NCBI GenBank assembly: GCA_964507305.1
Contig: CAZDPQ010000125.1
Location: 1 to 7,210, forward strand
DNA from: JAQVYV01 sp964507305
GTDB lineage: Bacteria; Bacillota; Clostridia; Saccharofermentanales; UBA5734
Direction: 5' to 3'
Length of the DNA stretch: 7,210 nt
Shown here: positions 1 to 6,092 of the stretch, one piece after another
How positions within the stretch are numbered: position 1 is the stretch's first letter
Layout: each line of letters begins with the position of its first letter
Position numbers and translations under genes: made by a program
The notes under the pieces: generated by a model
The model's input: only the letters and a program-made list of their open reading frames with translations
Told to the model about the DNA's origin: nothing
Databases searched by the model: none

Positions 1-92
1 GAGGTCTGCGGCCGGGAGGATGGGGAACGGAAGACGGGGCTGTCGCTGTTCCGCTTCGGATGTTCCGGCTTGCCGGGGAGGTTGCCCGATGA
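1..92 (+). CDS. Possible 3' end of an upstream gene (partial)
   Basis: The frame that ends with the TGA at 90-92 is open from the left edge and would give a 29-residue C-terminal tail, with residues such as VAVPLRMFRLAGEVAR before the stop. Its stop overlaps the ATG of the next gene in an ATGA arrangement, and the next gene's Shine-Dalgarno sequence would lie inside this tail, which is typical of translational coupling. No domain can be recognised in so short a piece. The evidence is weak: the frame starting at base 1 is also open and has a more GC-rich third position, so the true frame of this stub is uncertain. Confidence 0.3.
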   Translation, partial: GLRPGGWGTEDGAVAVPLRMFRLAGEVAR

Positions 93-739
93 CATTGGGA
101 TCGCATGTGCGGATCGGCGGATTCATATACAAGCACTTCATTTCCGGTTTTTCCGGATATTCGGCGAAGAACAAACGTTCGTTCCAGATCGGCAGCGTGC
201 TGCCGGATCTCCGGAGCGATCTTTCGCGGATCGGGCACGATCGGGAGCATTCGTCGATCCCGATGCTTTTCCATCTGCGCGAGTTCAGGGATCTTTCCGC
301 GCCCGAGGCGGATCGTTTCCGGAACCTGGGCGTCGCATGCCATTATCTCGGTGATTTTTTCTGCAAATACCATGCGGACGAGTCCTACCGCGGCAAGTCC
401 CTCCGGCGGCATCTGCTGTATGAAGCCGCGATCGAAGTCGTCCTGTTTTTCCTGCTGCTGTTTCCGAAGCGCCTGCTGCGAAGCCTTCGTCTTCCCAGGC
501 CCGGTTCATCCTTTCTTTTGGATGCCCCGGCATCTTCCGCGGCCCGGGACGGCCTTGCCTTCGATGCCCGGGATGTTCTCCATTCGCTGGAGAAGCAGTA
601 CCGTCGCGCACGGGCCGGCATTCTGAATGACATCCATTTCGCGCTCAAGGCGATCGCCCTGGCGGTGACTTTCGTGATGCGGAGCGTGACGCCCACGCTC
701 GCGTATTGTCCGATCCCGGCAGTCGTGCAGGCCGCCTGA
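89..739 (+). CDS. Zinc-dependent phospholipase C-like protein (PF00882-type)
   Basis: This is a 216-residue protein. Its histidine and aspartate spacing resembles the zinc-dependent phospholipase C family: H6 and H16 near the N-terminus, a G-S-V-L-P-D motif ending at D40, H50 and H54, then C-H-Y-L-G-D-F with H85 and D89, and H95. These would be candidate ligands of a tri-zinc centre. A hydrophobic leucine/phenylalanine-rich stretch lies at about residues 115-131, and the C-terminus is alanine- and valine-rich, so membrane association is possible. No clear cleavable signal peptide is present, unlike classical secreted phospholipases, so the substrate may be intracellular or not a phospholipid. 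The start at 89 is preferred because GGGGAGG at 75-81 sits seven bases upstream. An in-frame ATG at 20 has its purine tract directly abutting the codon, which is poor spacing. Family assignment rests on motif recall only. Confidence 0.6.
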   Translation: MTLGSHVRIGGFIYKHFISGFSGYSAKNKRSFQIGSVLPDLRSDLSRIGHDREHSSIPMLFHLREFRDLSAPEADRFRNLGVACHYLGDFFCKYHADESYRGKSLRRHLLYEAAIEVVLFFLLLFPKRLLRSLRLPRPGSSFLLDAPASSAARDGLAFDARDVLHSLEKQYRRARAGILNDIHFALKAIALAVTFVMRSVTPTLAYCPIPAVVQAA

Positions 740-763
740 TATCAACTGTCCTGCCTGCTTTTT
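727..763 (+). terminator. Candidate intrinsic terminator after the phospholipase-like gene
   Basis: GCAGGC at 727-732 is complementary to GCCTGC at 753-758, and five T residues follow at 759-763. The six-base stem is GC-rich but encloses a 20-base loop and begins inside the last codons of the gene. It is therefore a modest candidate. It fits the expected transcript end before the separate K+ operon. Confidence 0.35.
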
Positions 764-894
764 CCCTCGATCCATTTCTTTATCTCATCTTAACGCGGCA
801 GGAATTTTTCTTCACAGGATTTTTATATTTTTTCCTCTATGATGATTGGATGATGCGAAACAGTGCATCGGATCATGAAGAAGAGGTGTTTTTT
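740..894 (+). promoter_or_regulatory. Intergenic region with the likely promoter of the K+ uptake operon
   Basis: This 155-base gap holds an A/T-rich stretch at 803-833 and a good -10 candidate TATGAT at 838-843. The TTCACA at 811-816 is 21 bases upstream, too far for a standard -35, so the promoter may need an activator. The segment TTCACAG-GATT-TTTATAT at 811-828 resembles a degenerate tandem repeat of the TTTATAC-N4-TTTATAC element at 6571-6588 on the other strand, and it lies where an OmpR-family activator would bind. I saw no conserved c-di-AMP riboswitch core. The operon's ribosome binding site AAGAGGTG is at 881-888. Confidence 0.35.
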
Positions 895-1329
895 ATGTAT
901 GTCATTATTGCCGGATGCCAAAAAGTCGGCTCTCACCTGGCGGTCATCCTTTCGCAGCAGAATCACGATGTCGTTGTCGTCGATTGCAACCCGGAGCACT
1001 TCGAGCTGCTCGGCTCGGGTTTCAACGGGATGACGATCACCGGCATGCCGATCGATGAAGACGTCCTTCGCAGTGCGGGGATTGAAAAGGCCGACGCGCT
1101 CGCCGCGGTGACCGGCGACGATAATACCAATGTGATGATTTCCCAGGTCGCGGTCAATCTGTTCCATGTCCCGAAGGTCCTTGCACGGATCTACGATCCT
1201 GAACGGGAAGAGGTTTTTCGCCGGATGGGCATTGCGACGGTCTGCCCGACGACCCTTGCCGTAGACAGGATCCGGGATTTCCTGACAGGACCCGACACCG
1301 CGTCCGCACCTGCCGGGCGTGCGGAATAG
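895..1329 (+). CDS. TrkA/KtrA-type RCK_N protein, short form lacking RCK_C
   Basis: This 144-residue cytoplasmic protein has the Rossmann fold of TrkA_N (RCK_N) regulators of K+ transport. It shows the opening beta strand MYVIIAG, an acidic residue at the end of strand 2 (D30), the conserved D-E-D-V-L-R-S-A-G-I helix region, A-V-T-G-D-D-N-T-N, and a closing D-P-E-R-E-E-V-F-R-R-M-G-I segment. Two features are unusual. The dinucleotide loop reads G7-C-Q9-K-V-G12, so the middle glycine of GxGxxG is glutamine. The protein also stops after RCK_N with an alanine-rich tail and has no TrkA_C ligand-binding domain. It is first in the operon, nine bases before the full-length regulator, so it may form a mixed ring with it. 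Start 895 is chosen for the AAGAGGTG at 881-888. The longer open frame from 706 would run back over the promoter. Confidence 0.85.
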   Translation: MYVIIAGCQKVGSHLAVILSQQNHDVVVVDCNPEHFELLGSGFNGMTITGMPIDEDVLRSAGIEKADALAAVTGDDNTNVMISQVAVNLFHVPKVLARIYDPEREEVFRRMGIATVCPTTLAVDRIRDFLTGPDTASAPAGRAE

Positions 1330-1338
1330 GGTGATCGT

Positions 1339-2001
1339 ATGGATATCATCATTGTTGGTGGCGGAAAAGTCGGCTATTATCTTGCGAAAACGTTGATATC
1401 CGACAAACACCGCATCATCCTGATCGAAGAAGATTACAGCCTGTGTAAAAAAATCGCCGATGAGCTGAGCGAAAAGGGCATCCAAGTCATTAACGGCGAT
1501 GGCACCAATGTCAATTTCCTGCAGGACGCCGGGATCGGGCACGCAGATGTTCTGATTGCCGTCACCGGATATGACGAGAACAATCTGGTTGCCTGCCAGC
1601 TCGCAAAAAACTATTTCACCGTCCCGCGGACAATCGCCCGGGTCAACAATCCGAAGAACATCCATGTTTTCAAACAGCTTGGAGTAGACTCTGTCGTCAG
1701 CAGCACCGATCTGATCGCAGATATCATTGAATTGGAAGTCGACTGGGCAAGCCTGAACAAAATGCTTGCCCGCAGCGTGGGTAACGTGCGGATCAGCGAG
1801 ATCCATGTCAGCCGTTTTGCACGTGCAGCCGGTAAAAGGATCACCGATCTGAAGCTCCCGGAGGGAACGATCATCATTTTGATGATTCGAGAAAATGCGA
1901 TCATCATCCCCGACGGAAACACCGTCATCACACCGGGTGATGACATCGTCGCCATCGCCCGTGCGGACCGTGCCGCATCCCTATCGGACTTTTTCAGATA
2001 A
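1339..2001 (+). CDS. TrkA/KtrA-type K+ uptake regulatory subunit (RCK_N plus RCK_C)
   Basis: This 220-residue protein has the usual length and order of KtrA/TrkA proteins: RCK_N at about 1-135 and RCK_C at about 145-218. The nucleotide loop is intact (G7-G8-G9-K-V-G12) with E30 at the end of strand 2, which suits NAD(H) or ATP/ADP binding. Further RCK_N landmarks are N-G-D-G-T-N, A-V-T-G-Y-D-E-N-N-L-V-A and V-P-R-T-I-A-R-V. The C-terminal part has the TrkA_C pattern (I-T-D-L-K-L-P-E-G-T-I-I, then V-I-T-P-G-D-D-I-V-A-I-A). In this family, octameric rings of such subunits dock on the TrkH/KtrB dimer at the cytoplasmic face and gate it, and RCK_C domains of some homologues bind c-di-AMP. GGGTGAT at 1329-1335 serves as the ribosome binding site, overlapping the end of the preceding gene. 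This is probably the main gating subunit. Whether to name it trkA or ktrA cannot be decided from sequence alone. Confidence 0.93.
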   Translation: MDIIIVGGGKVGYYLAKTLISDKHRIILIEEDYSLCKKIADELSEKGIQVINGDGTNVNFLQDAGIGHADVLIAVTGYDENNLVACQLAKNYFTVPRTIARVNNPKNIHVFKQLGVDSVVSSTDLIADIIELEVDWASLNKMLARSVGNVRISEIHVSRFARAAGKRITDLKLPEGTIIILMIRENAIIIPDGNTVITPGDDIVAIARADRAASLSDFFR

Positions 2002-2013
2002 AGGGGCGGCAAT

Positions 2014-2139
2014 ATGAATGGAAAATGGACGAAGAGGACAGTCCTGCTGGGGATATCCTGTGAGATCCTGTTTGCTGTGTTTCTACTGGCAACCGGCTTC
2101 CTGATCACCGCACTCTGCTGGAAGGTGTTTCACGGATGA
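2014..2139 (+). CDS. 41-residue single-pass membrane protein in the K+ uptake operon
   Basis: An ATG at 2014 opens a 41-residue frame ending with the TGA at 2137-2139. AGGGG at 2002-2006 lies seven bases upstream, which is proper Shine-Dalgarno spacing. The stop overlaps the trkH start as ATGA, and trkH's own ribosome binding site GGAAGGTG (2120-2127) is inside this frame, so translation of this frame would feed trkH. The peptide has a basic N-terminus (K4, K7, R8), one hydrophobic helix at about residues 9-36 containing E17, C16 and C35, and a short basic end (K37, H40), suggesting an N-in single-pass inner-membrane protein. I do not recognise a family. By position and size it recalls KdpF, the small stabilising subunit of the Kdp K+ pump, but I see no sequence basis for homology. 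Without it there would be an unexplained 134-base gap in an otherwise packed operon. Confidence 0.75.
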   Translation: MNGKWTKRTVLLGISCEILFAVFLLATGFLITALCWKVFHG

Positions 2140-3662
2140 CGATGAAGAAAGATGACAGCAGACTGCGGCCGATCGGTTATAATACCGGTCTTGTTATTAT
2201 AGGACTCGGCTTACTCAACCTTATCCCTGCCCTGACGGCGCTCTGCTGCCGGGAATGGGATATCCTGCTGGATTTTATCATAAGCTTTTCGATCAGCATC
2301 CTGCTCGGTTCTGCTTTGGTTCTGTTCTGTCAAAAAACCGCGGATCCACAGAAACTGAGCTGGGGTGAAGGCATGTCCGTCACCGCTATCGCATGGTTCG
2401 CGGGAATGCTCCTGTGCGCGATTCCCTATTTTCTATGCGGACAGTACAGGTCGTTCCTGGACGCGTGCTTTGATGTCATGAGCGGATTCACGACTACGGG
2501 CCTTGTATTGATCCAGGACATGGATCATACGTCTGACGCGATCAACATGTGGAGACATCTTCTGACCTTTGTTGGAGGGCAGGGGATGATCGTACTGGCC
2601 ATGACCTTCTTTTTCAAAGAAACGAATGGTGTATATAAAATGTATGTCGGAGAAGGAAAAGATGAGCGGCTGATGCCGAACGCGGTTTCCACGGCAAGAT
2701 ATATCTGGGGCATCAGCCTGATCTACCTCGCGCTTGGCACCGCGATCATGACAGTGATAGGTTTCTTCCAGGGTCTAACTGTCAACAGGGCCTTCCTTCA
2801 TGGCATGTGGCTCTTTATGTCTGCCTGGAGCACCGGCGGCTTCGCACCGATGTCGCAGAATGTCCTTTACTATCACAGCACGACGGTCGAGATCGGAACC
2901 ATGATCTTTTTCATCATCGGCTCGTTCAATTTTGCCCTGCATTATGCGGTCTTATCCGGTAAAAGAAAAGAACTCTTCCGGAACATCGAAACGATGTCGA
3001 TGACTGTCACTGTTACGATCCTGACACTTTTCGCAACGATCGGCCTGATCCGGCAGAACATCTACCCTGATCTCTTTTCCGTTTTCCGTAAAGTCTTCTA
3101 TCAGCTGATTTCGGGCCATACGACAACGGGCATGATGACCATCTATGCGCGCCAGTTCCGTCTGGAATGGGGTGATCTGGCACTTCTTGCCATGATCGCC
3201 GCAATGATGATCGGCGGGAGCGCGTGCTCCACCGCAGGCGGCTTCAAGGGAATGCGCATCGGCATCCTCTGGCATGCGTTCCACCAGGAGATCCGACGGC
3301 TGGGCCGTCCGGAATCCGTCGTTTTCTCCCCGAAAATGCACCATATCCGCGATATTTCTTTGGAGGACAGCACGATCCGAAACGCGATGCTGATCGTGAT
3401 CGCTTATGTCGCGACATTCACGCTGACGACTCTGGCCGGAGTCTTGTGCGGATATCCGCTTCTCGATTCGGCTTTCGAATCCGCCTCGGTATCCGGCAAT
3501 GTCGGCCTGAGCATCGGCATTACTTCTGCCGGCATGCCGGCCGCCCTGAAGGTCGTATATGTTATATCGATGTGGCTCGCGCGGCTGGAATTCATGTCGG
3601 TCCTGGCATTAATCGCATATGCCGCGTCAAAGGTGAAGGATTTATGCAGAAAAAAGCTGTAA
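2136..3662 (+). CDS. TrkH/KtrB family K+ translocating membrane subunit
   Basis: This 508-residue polytopic membrane protein of the TrkH/Ktr/HKT superfamily is built from four repeated M1-P-M2 units. All four selectivity-filter loops are visible: S-G-F-T-T-T-G ending at G122, W-S-T-G-G-F around G234-G235, S-G-H-T-T-T-G ending at G332, and S-G-N-V-G-L around G457. The M3 gating loop is present at about residues 360-376 (G-G-S-A-C-S-T-A-G-G-F-K-G). The last helix carries A-R-L-E (482-485) where the family usually has G-R-L-E. It should form the K+ pathway in the cytoplasmic membrane, coupled to Na+ or H+ and gated by the RCK proteins encoded upstream. The start at 2136 is favoured over the ATG at 2142 because GGAAGGTG at 2120-2127 is eight bases from the former. 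The length suits either TrkH or KtrB. Confidence 0.94.
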   Translation: MTMKKDDSRLRPIGYNTGLVIIGLGLLNLIPALTALCCREWDILLDFIISFSISILLGSALVLFCQKTADPQKLSWGEGMSVTAIAWFAGMLLCAIPYFLCGQYRSFLDACFDVMSGFTTTGLVLIQDMDHTSDAINMWRHLLTFVGGQGMIVLAMTFFFKETNGVYKMYVGEGKDERLMPNAVSTARYIWGISLIYLALGTAIMTVIGFFQGLTVNRAFLHGMWLFMSAWSTGGFAPMSQNVLYYHSTTVEIGTMIFFIIGSFNFALHYAVLSGKRKELFRNIETMSMTVTVTILTLFATIGLIRQNIYPDLFSVFRKVFYQLISGHTTTGMMTIYARQFRLEWGDLALLAMIAAMMIGGSACSTAGGFKGMRIGILWHAFHQEIRRLGRPESVVFSPKMHHIRDISLEDSTIRNAMLIVIAYVATFTLTTLAGVLCGYPLLDSAFESASVSGNVGLSIGITSAGMPAALKVVYVISMWLARLEFMSVLALIAYAASKVKDLCRKKL

Positions 3663-4210
3663 GAATAAATAAAGTGCTTCCGGTCGTGATCTTCCTGGTC
3701 TGTCTTGTCCTGACGGCATTATCCACCGGAAAGCATGTTTTTGCCGCAGACAGCACGCAGCCGGTCTGTATCGCCGACGGATCCCAACTGATCGAGCAGG
3801 CGGATCTGCTTGACGGAACAACGGTTGTGGTTCAAGGGGAGATCGTCGGCGACATCATGAAACGCGGGGATCATGATTGGATTAATGTACTGATCGGCGG
3901 CACGGCGTTCGGGATCTGGATTTCCGGTGATCAGCGTGCATCTATCACATATGCCGGACGTTATGGGGTCCTGGGCGACCGTGTTCGCATAACGGGGATC
4001 TACCACCGTGCGTGTCGGGAACATGGAGGGAACCCGGACATACATGCTCTTTCGCTCGAGGTTGCTGCAAAGGGACACATCTTCCCGTGTCCTATCCCAT
4101 TCTGGAAGCTCACGGCGGCAGTGGGACTCCTGATCCCGGCATCCGTCATGCTGATCCTCCTCGGGATCAAAAAGCCGGTCGCCCGGTCCGGCCGGTCAGG
4201 GAATGGATGA
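3644..4210 (+). CDS. Secreted, C-terminally membrane-anchored OB-fold-like protein
   Basis: This 188-residue protein begins with a basic segment and a hydrophobic helix (about 9-29) ending near V-F-A-A-D (34-36), which looks like a cleavable Sec signal. A second hydrophobic helix at about 153-174 is followed by a basic tail (K-K-P-V-A-R-S-G-R), placing residues of about 37-150 outside the cytoplasm. The outer domain has alternating beta segments typical of a small OB-fold barrel: T-T-V-V-V-Q-G-E-I-V-G-D, D-W-I-N-V-L-I-G-G-T-A-F-G-I-W-I, and G-D-R-V-R-I-T-G-I-Y. It then has the striking C-R-E-H-G-G-N-P-D-I-H-A motif (124-135). Cysteines are at 42, 124 and 149. It overlaps the trkH end by 19 bases and has AGGTG at 3631-3635, so it is co-translated with the transporter. 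Function is unknown; it could be an accessory or extracytoplasmic sensor. The fold call is from pattern, not from a search. Confidence 0.8.
   Translation: MQKKAVRINKVLPVVIFLVCLVLTALSTGKHVFAADSTQPVCIADGSQLIEQADLLDGTTVVVQGEIVGDIMKRGDHDWINVLIGGTAFGIWISGDQRASITYAGRYGVLGDRVRITGIYHRACREHGGNPDIHALSLEVAAKGHIFPCPIPFWKLTAAVGLLIPASVMLILLGIKKPVARSGRSGNG
4169..4192 (-). terminator. Candidate intrinsic terminator of the minus-strand regulatory operon
   Basis: Read on the minus strand, the response regulator stop (4196-4198) is followed three bases later by GCCGG (4192-4188), a nine-base loop, CCGGC (4178-4174) and then five T residues (4173-4169). The stem is short but entirely G/C and the T tract is directly adjacent, the usual form of a Rho-independent terminator. 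It lies inside the coding sequence for the basic C-terminal tail of the OB-fold-like protein on the opposite strand. Confidence 0.4.
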
Positions 4211-4906
4211 CAGTCTGTAGCCGACCCCTACTTCGGTCTGGATGTATTCCGGATCCGCGGGATTGCGTTCGATCTTGCGCCTGAGGTTGGAAACGAAGAC
4301 CCGAAGGGTCTGGTAATCGGATTCGGGCTGGTAGCTTCCGCGGATCTTTTGCAGGATCTGCCGGTGCGTCAGAACGCATCCGGCGTGCCGCGCCATCAGG
4401 CATAAGATGTCATATTCGATCGGCGTCAGATGGACGGCTTCACCGCGCACAGAGACCGTCCGCCTGTCATAGTCGATGCAAAGGTCTCTGTTCAGATACG
4501 TCCCGGCAGCGGCTTCATCGGATTCATCCCTCTCCTTTTCGCTGTGCCGGATTGCAACACGGATCCTGGCCAGTAGTTCGGGCACACTGAAAGGTTTGGC
4601 GATATAATCGTCGGCACCGTTATCCAGCGCGGTCACCTTTTCATAATCCATATGGCGTGCGGAAACGACAATGATGGGAGATCTGCAGATCGCACGGATC
4701 CGTTCGATTACTTCCAATCCATCGATATCCGGTAAGCCGAGATCCAGCAGGATGATGTCGGGATTCCAGCTGGCGGCCAGCGAAAGGCCTGTTTCCCCTG
4801 TCCGGGCGGTGACCGTCTTGAAACCCTGGGACTGCATGGCGGCAGCCAGGAAATTTTCGATCGGGGCATCGTCTTCGATGATCAGCACAAGTGTTTTCCC
4901 GTTCAT
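4196..4906 (-). CDS. KdpE-like OmpR-family response regulator
   Basis: This 236-residue protein has a receiver domain (about 4-120) with the acidic pocket E11-D12-D13, phosphoacceptor D55 in L-L-D-L-G-L-P-D, S82 as the switch hydroxyl and K104 in A-K-P-F. A winged-helix DNA-binding domain follows (about 139-232), with the recognition-helix region around T-L-R-V-F-V-S-N-L-R-R-K-I-E and the wing V-G-V-G-Y-R-L. The composition and length match KdpE, consistent with the KdpD-type kinase encoded just upstream. The start ATG overlaps the kinase stop as ATGA, and GGAGGTG sits ten bases before it inside the kinase gene, so the two are translationally coupled. Its likely target is the neighbouring K+ uptake operon and its own operon, inferred from context and from tandem repeats upstream of both. 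Its 3' end overlaps the OB-fold-like gene by 15 bases. Confidence 0.9.
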   Translation of the reverse strand: MNGKTLVLIIEDDAPIENFLAAAMQSQGFKTVTARTGETGLSLAASWNPDIILLDLGLPDIDGLEVIERIRAICRSPIIVVSARHMDYEKVTALDNGADDYIAKPFSVPELLARIRVAIRHSEKERDESDEAAAGTYLNRDLCIDYDRRTVSVRGEAVHLTPIEYDILCLMARHAGCVLTHRQILQKIRGSYQPESDYQTLRVFVSNLRRKIERNPADPEYIQTEVGVGYRLSSIP

Positions 4907-6015
4907 AGCTTCACGGCACCTCCATGGACCGGTATCCGGAATTCAAAAAGCGCTCCGCCTTCGGGGGGATTCTCCGCCCGGATTTCCCCCCGGTGAGCGT
5001 GGACGATCGCCTGGCAAATGGACAGTCCGAGTCCCATGCCCCGCTTCGAGTCATACCGCTCTTCATGTCCGACAAAATAGCGTTCGAACATTCTCGCCAT
5101 CACATCCGGCGGGATCGAAGGCCCGCTGTTCCACACCCTGAAGAACGCATCGGCATCATCGCAGCGGACCGAGATGGAAATCCGGCCATCGTCCGGCGTA
5201 TGGGCGATCGCGTTGTCAAGCAGATTGATCAAAACCTGTTCGATCAGCGCGGAATCCATCCATACAAGGATGGGTTCGGATGGAGTCTCCACGCGGATGG
5301 ACCGTCCTCCGATCCGTCTCCGGATCACGACGAGCGTTTCGCCGACGATCTCTTCGATCAATTCCGGCTGGATCTTCAGTTTCAGGAGATTGTCATCGAT
5401 CCTGGTAAGGCTCAGCAGGTTTTCGACAAACCGGTTCAGCCAGACGGATTCCTCATAGACGCTCTGCAGGAGTCTGTGCCGGTCCTCCGCCGTCAGGCTG
5501 CCGTCATCCTGGTCCAGCAGCATGCTGGCGGACCCCGTGATGCTTGTCAGCGGTGTCCTGAGGTCGTGGGAAAGGGAGCGAAGGATCGATCCCCGGAGCT
5601 TTTCGCTTTCGATGATCCGGTTGTTCATCTCCTGCTCTTTCGCCTGACGGACCCGGTCGTCGGCTGCGCGGCGGATCCGTACGGTCGTCGCGCTTGTGAC
5701 GGATGAGACGATCAGCATGATCAGAAAAATCGTCAGATACCCCGGGTCATAGACATTGACGCTGAAGTAAGGTTCCGTAAAGAAAAAATTGAAGAGAAGT
5801 ACGGAAAGCAGAGACGCTGCCGCGCCATACCAATAACTGTCGGTGAACCGGGAGATCAGGAACACGGTCAGCAGATACAGCATGATGACGGTCGATTCAT
5901 TCAGGAAGGACAGGTAGAAAAGGCGGCAGAAAACCGTCGTCACGGCAAGCATGCCGGCCGTGAAGAGCGAATAGGCAGCAATGCCGGGTCGGATTTGCCA
6001 TCGGAAAACGATCAC
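4903..6015 (-). CDS. Truncated KdpD-type sensor histidine kinase (DUF4118 plus kinase core)
   Basis: From a GTG start at 6015 this is a 370-residue membrane kinase. Four transmembrane helices at about 10-33, 42-56, 62-79 and 92-112 form the KdpD-type DUF4118 sensor domain (motifs L-L-F-N-F-F-F-T-E-P and V-Y-D-P-G-Y). The phosphorylation helix has H150 in S-H-D-L-R-T-P-L. The ATPase domain has an N box (L-I-N-L-L-D-N-A, N264/N268), a G1 box reading N-S-G-P-S-I instead of D-x-G-x-G, and an intact G2 box (G-M-G-L-G-L). The N-terminal KdpD and Usp sensory domains, about half of classical KdpD, are absent. The GTG at 6015 has GGGAGG eight bases upstream and follows the preceding gene's stop. The longer open frame reaches only a TTG at 6135 and would overlap that gene. 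An ATG at 6078 lacks a close ribosome binding site. It should phosphorylate the KdpE-like partner in response to K+ or ionic state. Confidence 0.88.
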   Translation of the reverse strand: MIVFRWQIRPGIAAYSLFTAGMLAVTTVFCRLFYLSFLNESTVIMLYLLTVFLISRFTDSYWYGAAASLLSVLLFNFFFTEPYFSVNVYDPGYLTIFLIMLIVSSVTSATTVRIRRAADDRVRQAKEQEMNNRIIESEKLRGSILRSLSHDLRTPLTSITGSASMLLDQDDGSLTAEDRHRLLQSVYEESVWLNRFVENLLSLTRIDDNLLKLKIQPELIEEIVGETLVVIRRRIGGRSIRVETPSEPILVWMDSALIEQVLINLLDNAIAHTPDDGRISISVRCDDADAFFRVWNSGPSIPPDVMARMFERYFVGHEERYDSKRGMGLGLSICQAIVHAHRGEIRAENPPEGGALFEFRIPVHGGAVKL

Positions 6016-6029
6016 ACCCAGGTCCTCCC
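6013..6029 (-). promoter_or_regulatory. Ribosome binding site that fixes the kinase GTG start
   Basis: On the minus strand GGGAGG (6029-6024) is followed by eight bases and then GTG (6015-6013). This is the best-spaced Shine-Dalgarno sequence in the stretch between the end of the upstream RCK_N gene and the first membrane helix. It argues for a kinase starting M-I-V-F-R-W rather than one of the longer forms. Confidence 0.65.
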
Positions 6030-6092
6030 GCGCCTTTATTGTACGCCCGCGCGGCTGTTTTTTCCACCGGTTCCACATCAACGGCTGCGGTT

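Noticed and set aside
740..894. Possible c-di-AMP (ydaO-type) riboswitch upstream of the K+ operon
   Set aside because: Such riboswitches often precede ktr genes, but this gap is short and A/T-rich, and I could not find the conserved core segments or paired helices.
706..894. N-terminal extension of the first RCK_N gene back to 706
   Set aside because: The added segment crosses the promoter-like region and the preceding gene's end, has no RCK similarity, and lacks a ribosome binding site. The Rossmann strand begins right at the ATG at 895.
823..1806. Long minus-strand open frame opposite the two RCK genes
   Set aside because: It is a codon-bias shadow of two well-supported RCK proteins on the plus strand, with no recognisable domain and no ribosome binding site context.
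4924..5706. Long plus-strand open frame opposite the histidine kinase
   Set aside because: It is antisense to the conserved kinase core and its translation shows no domain, so it is explained by the kinase coding bias.
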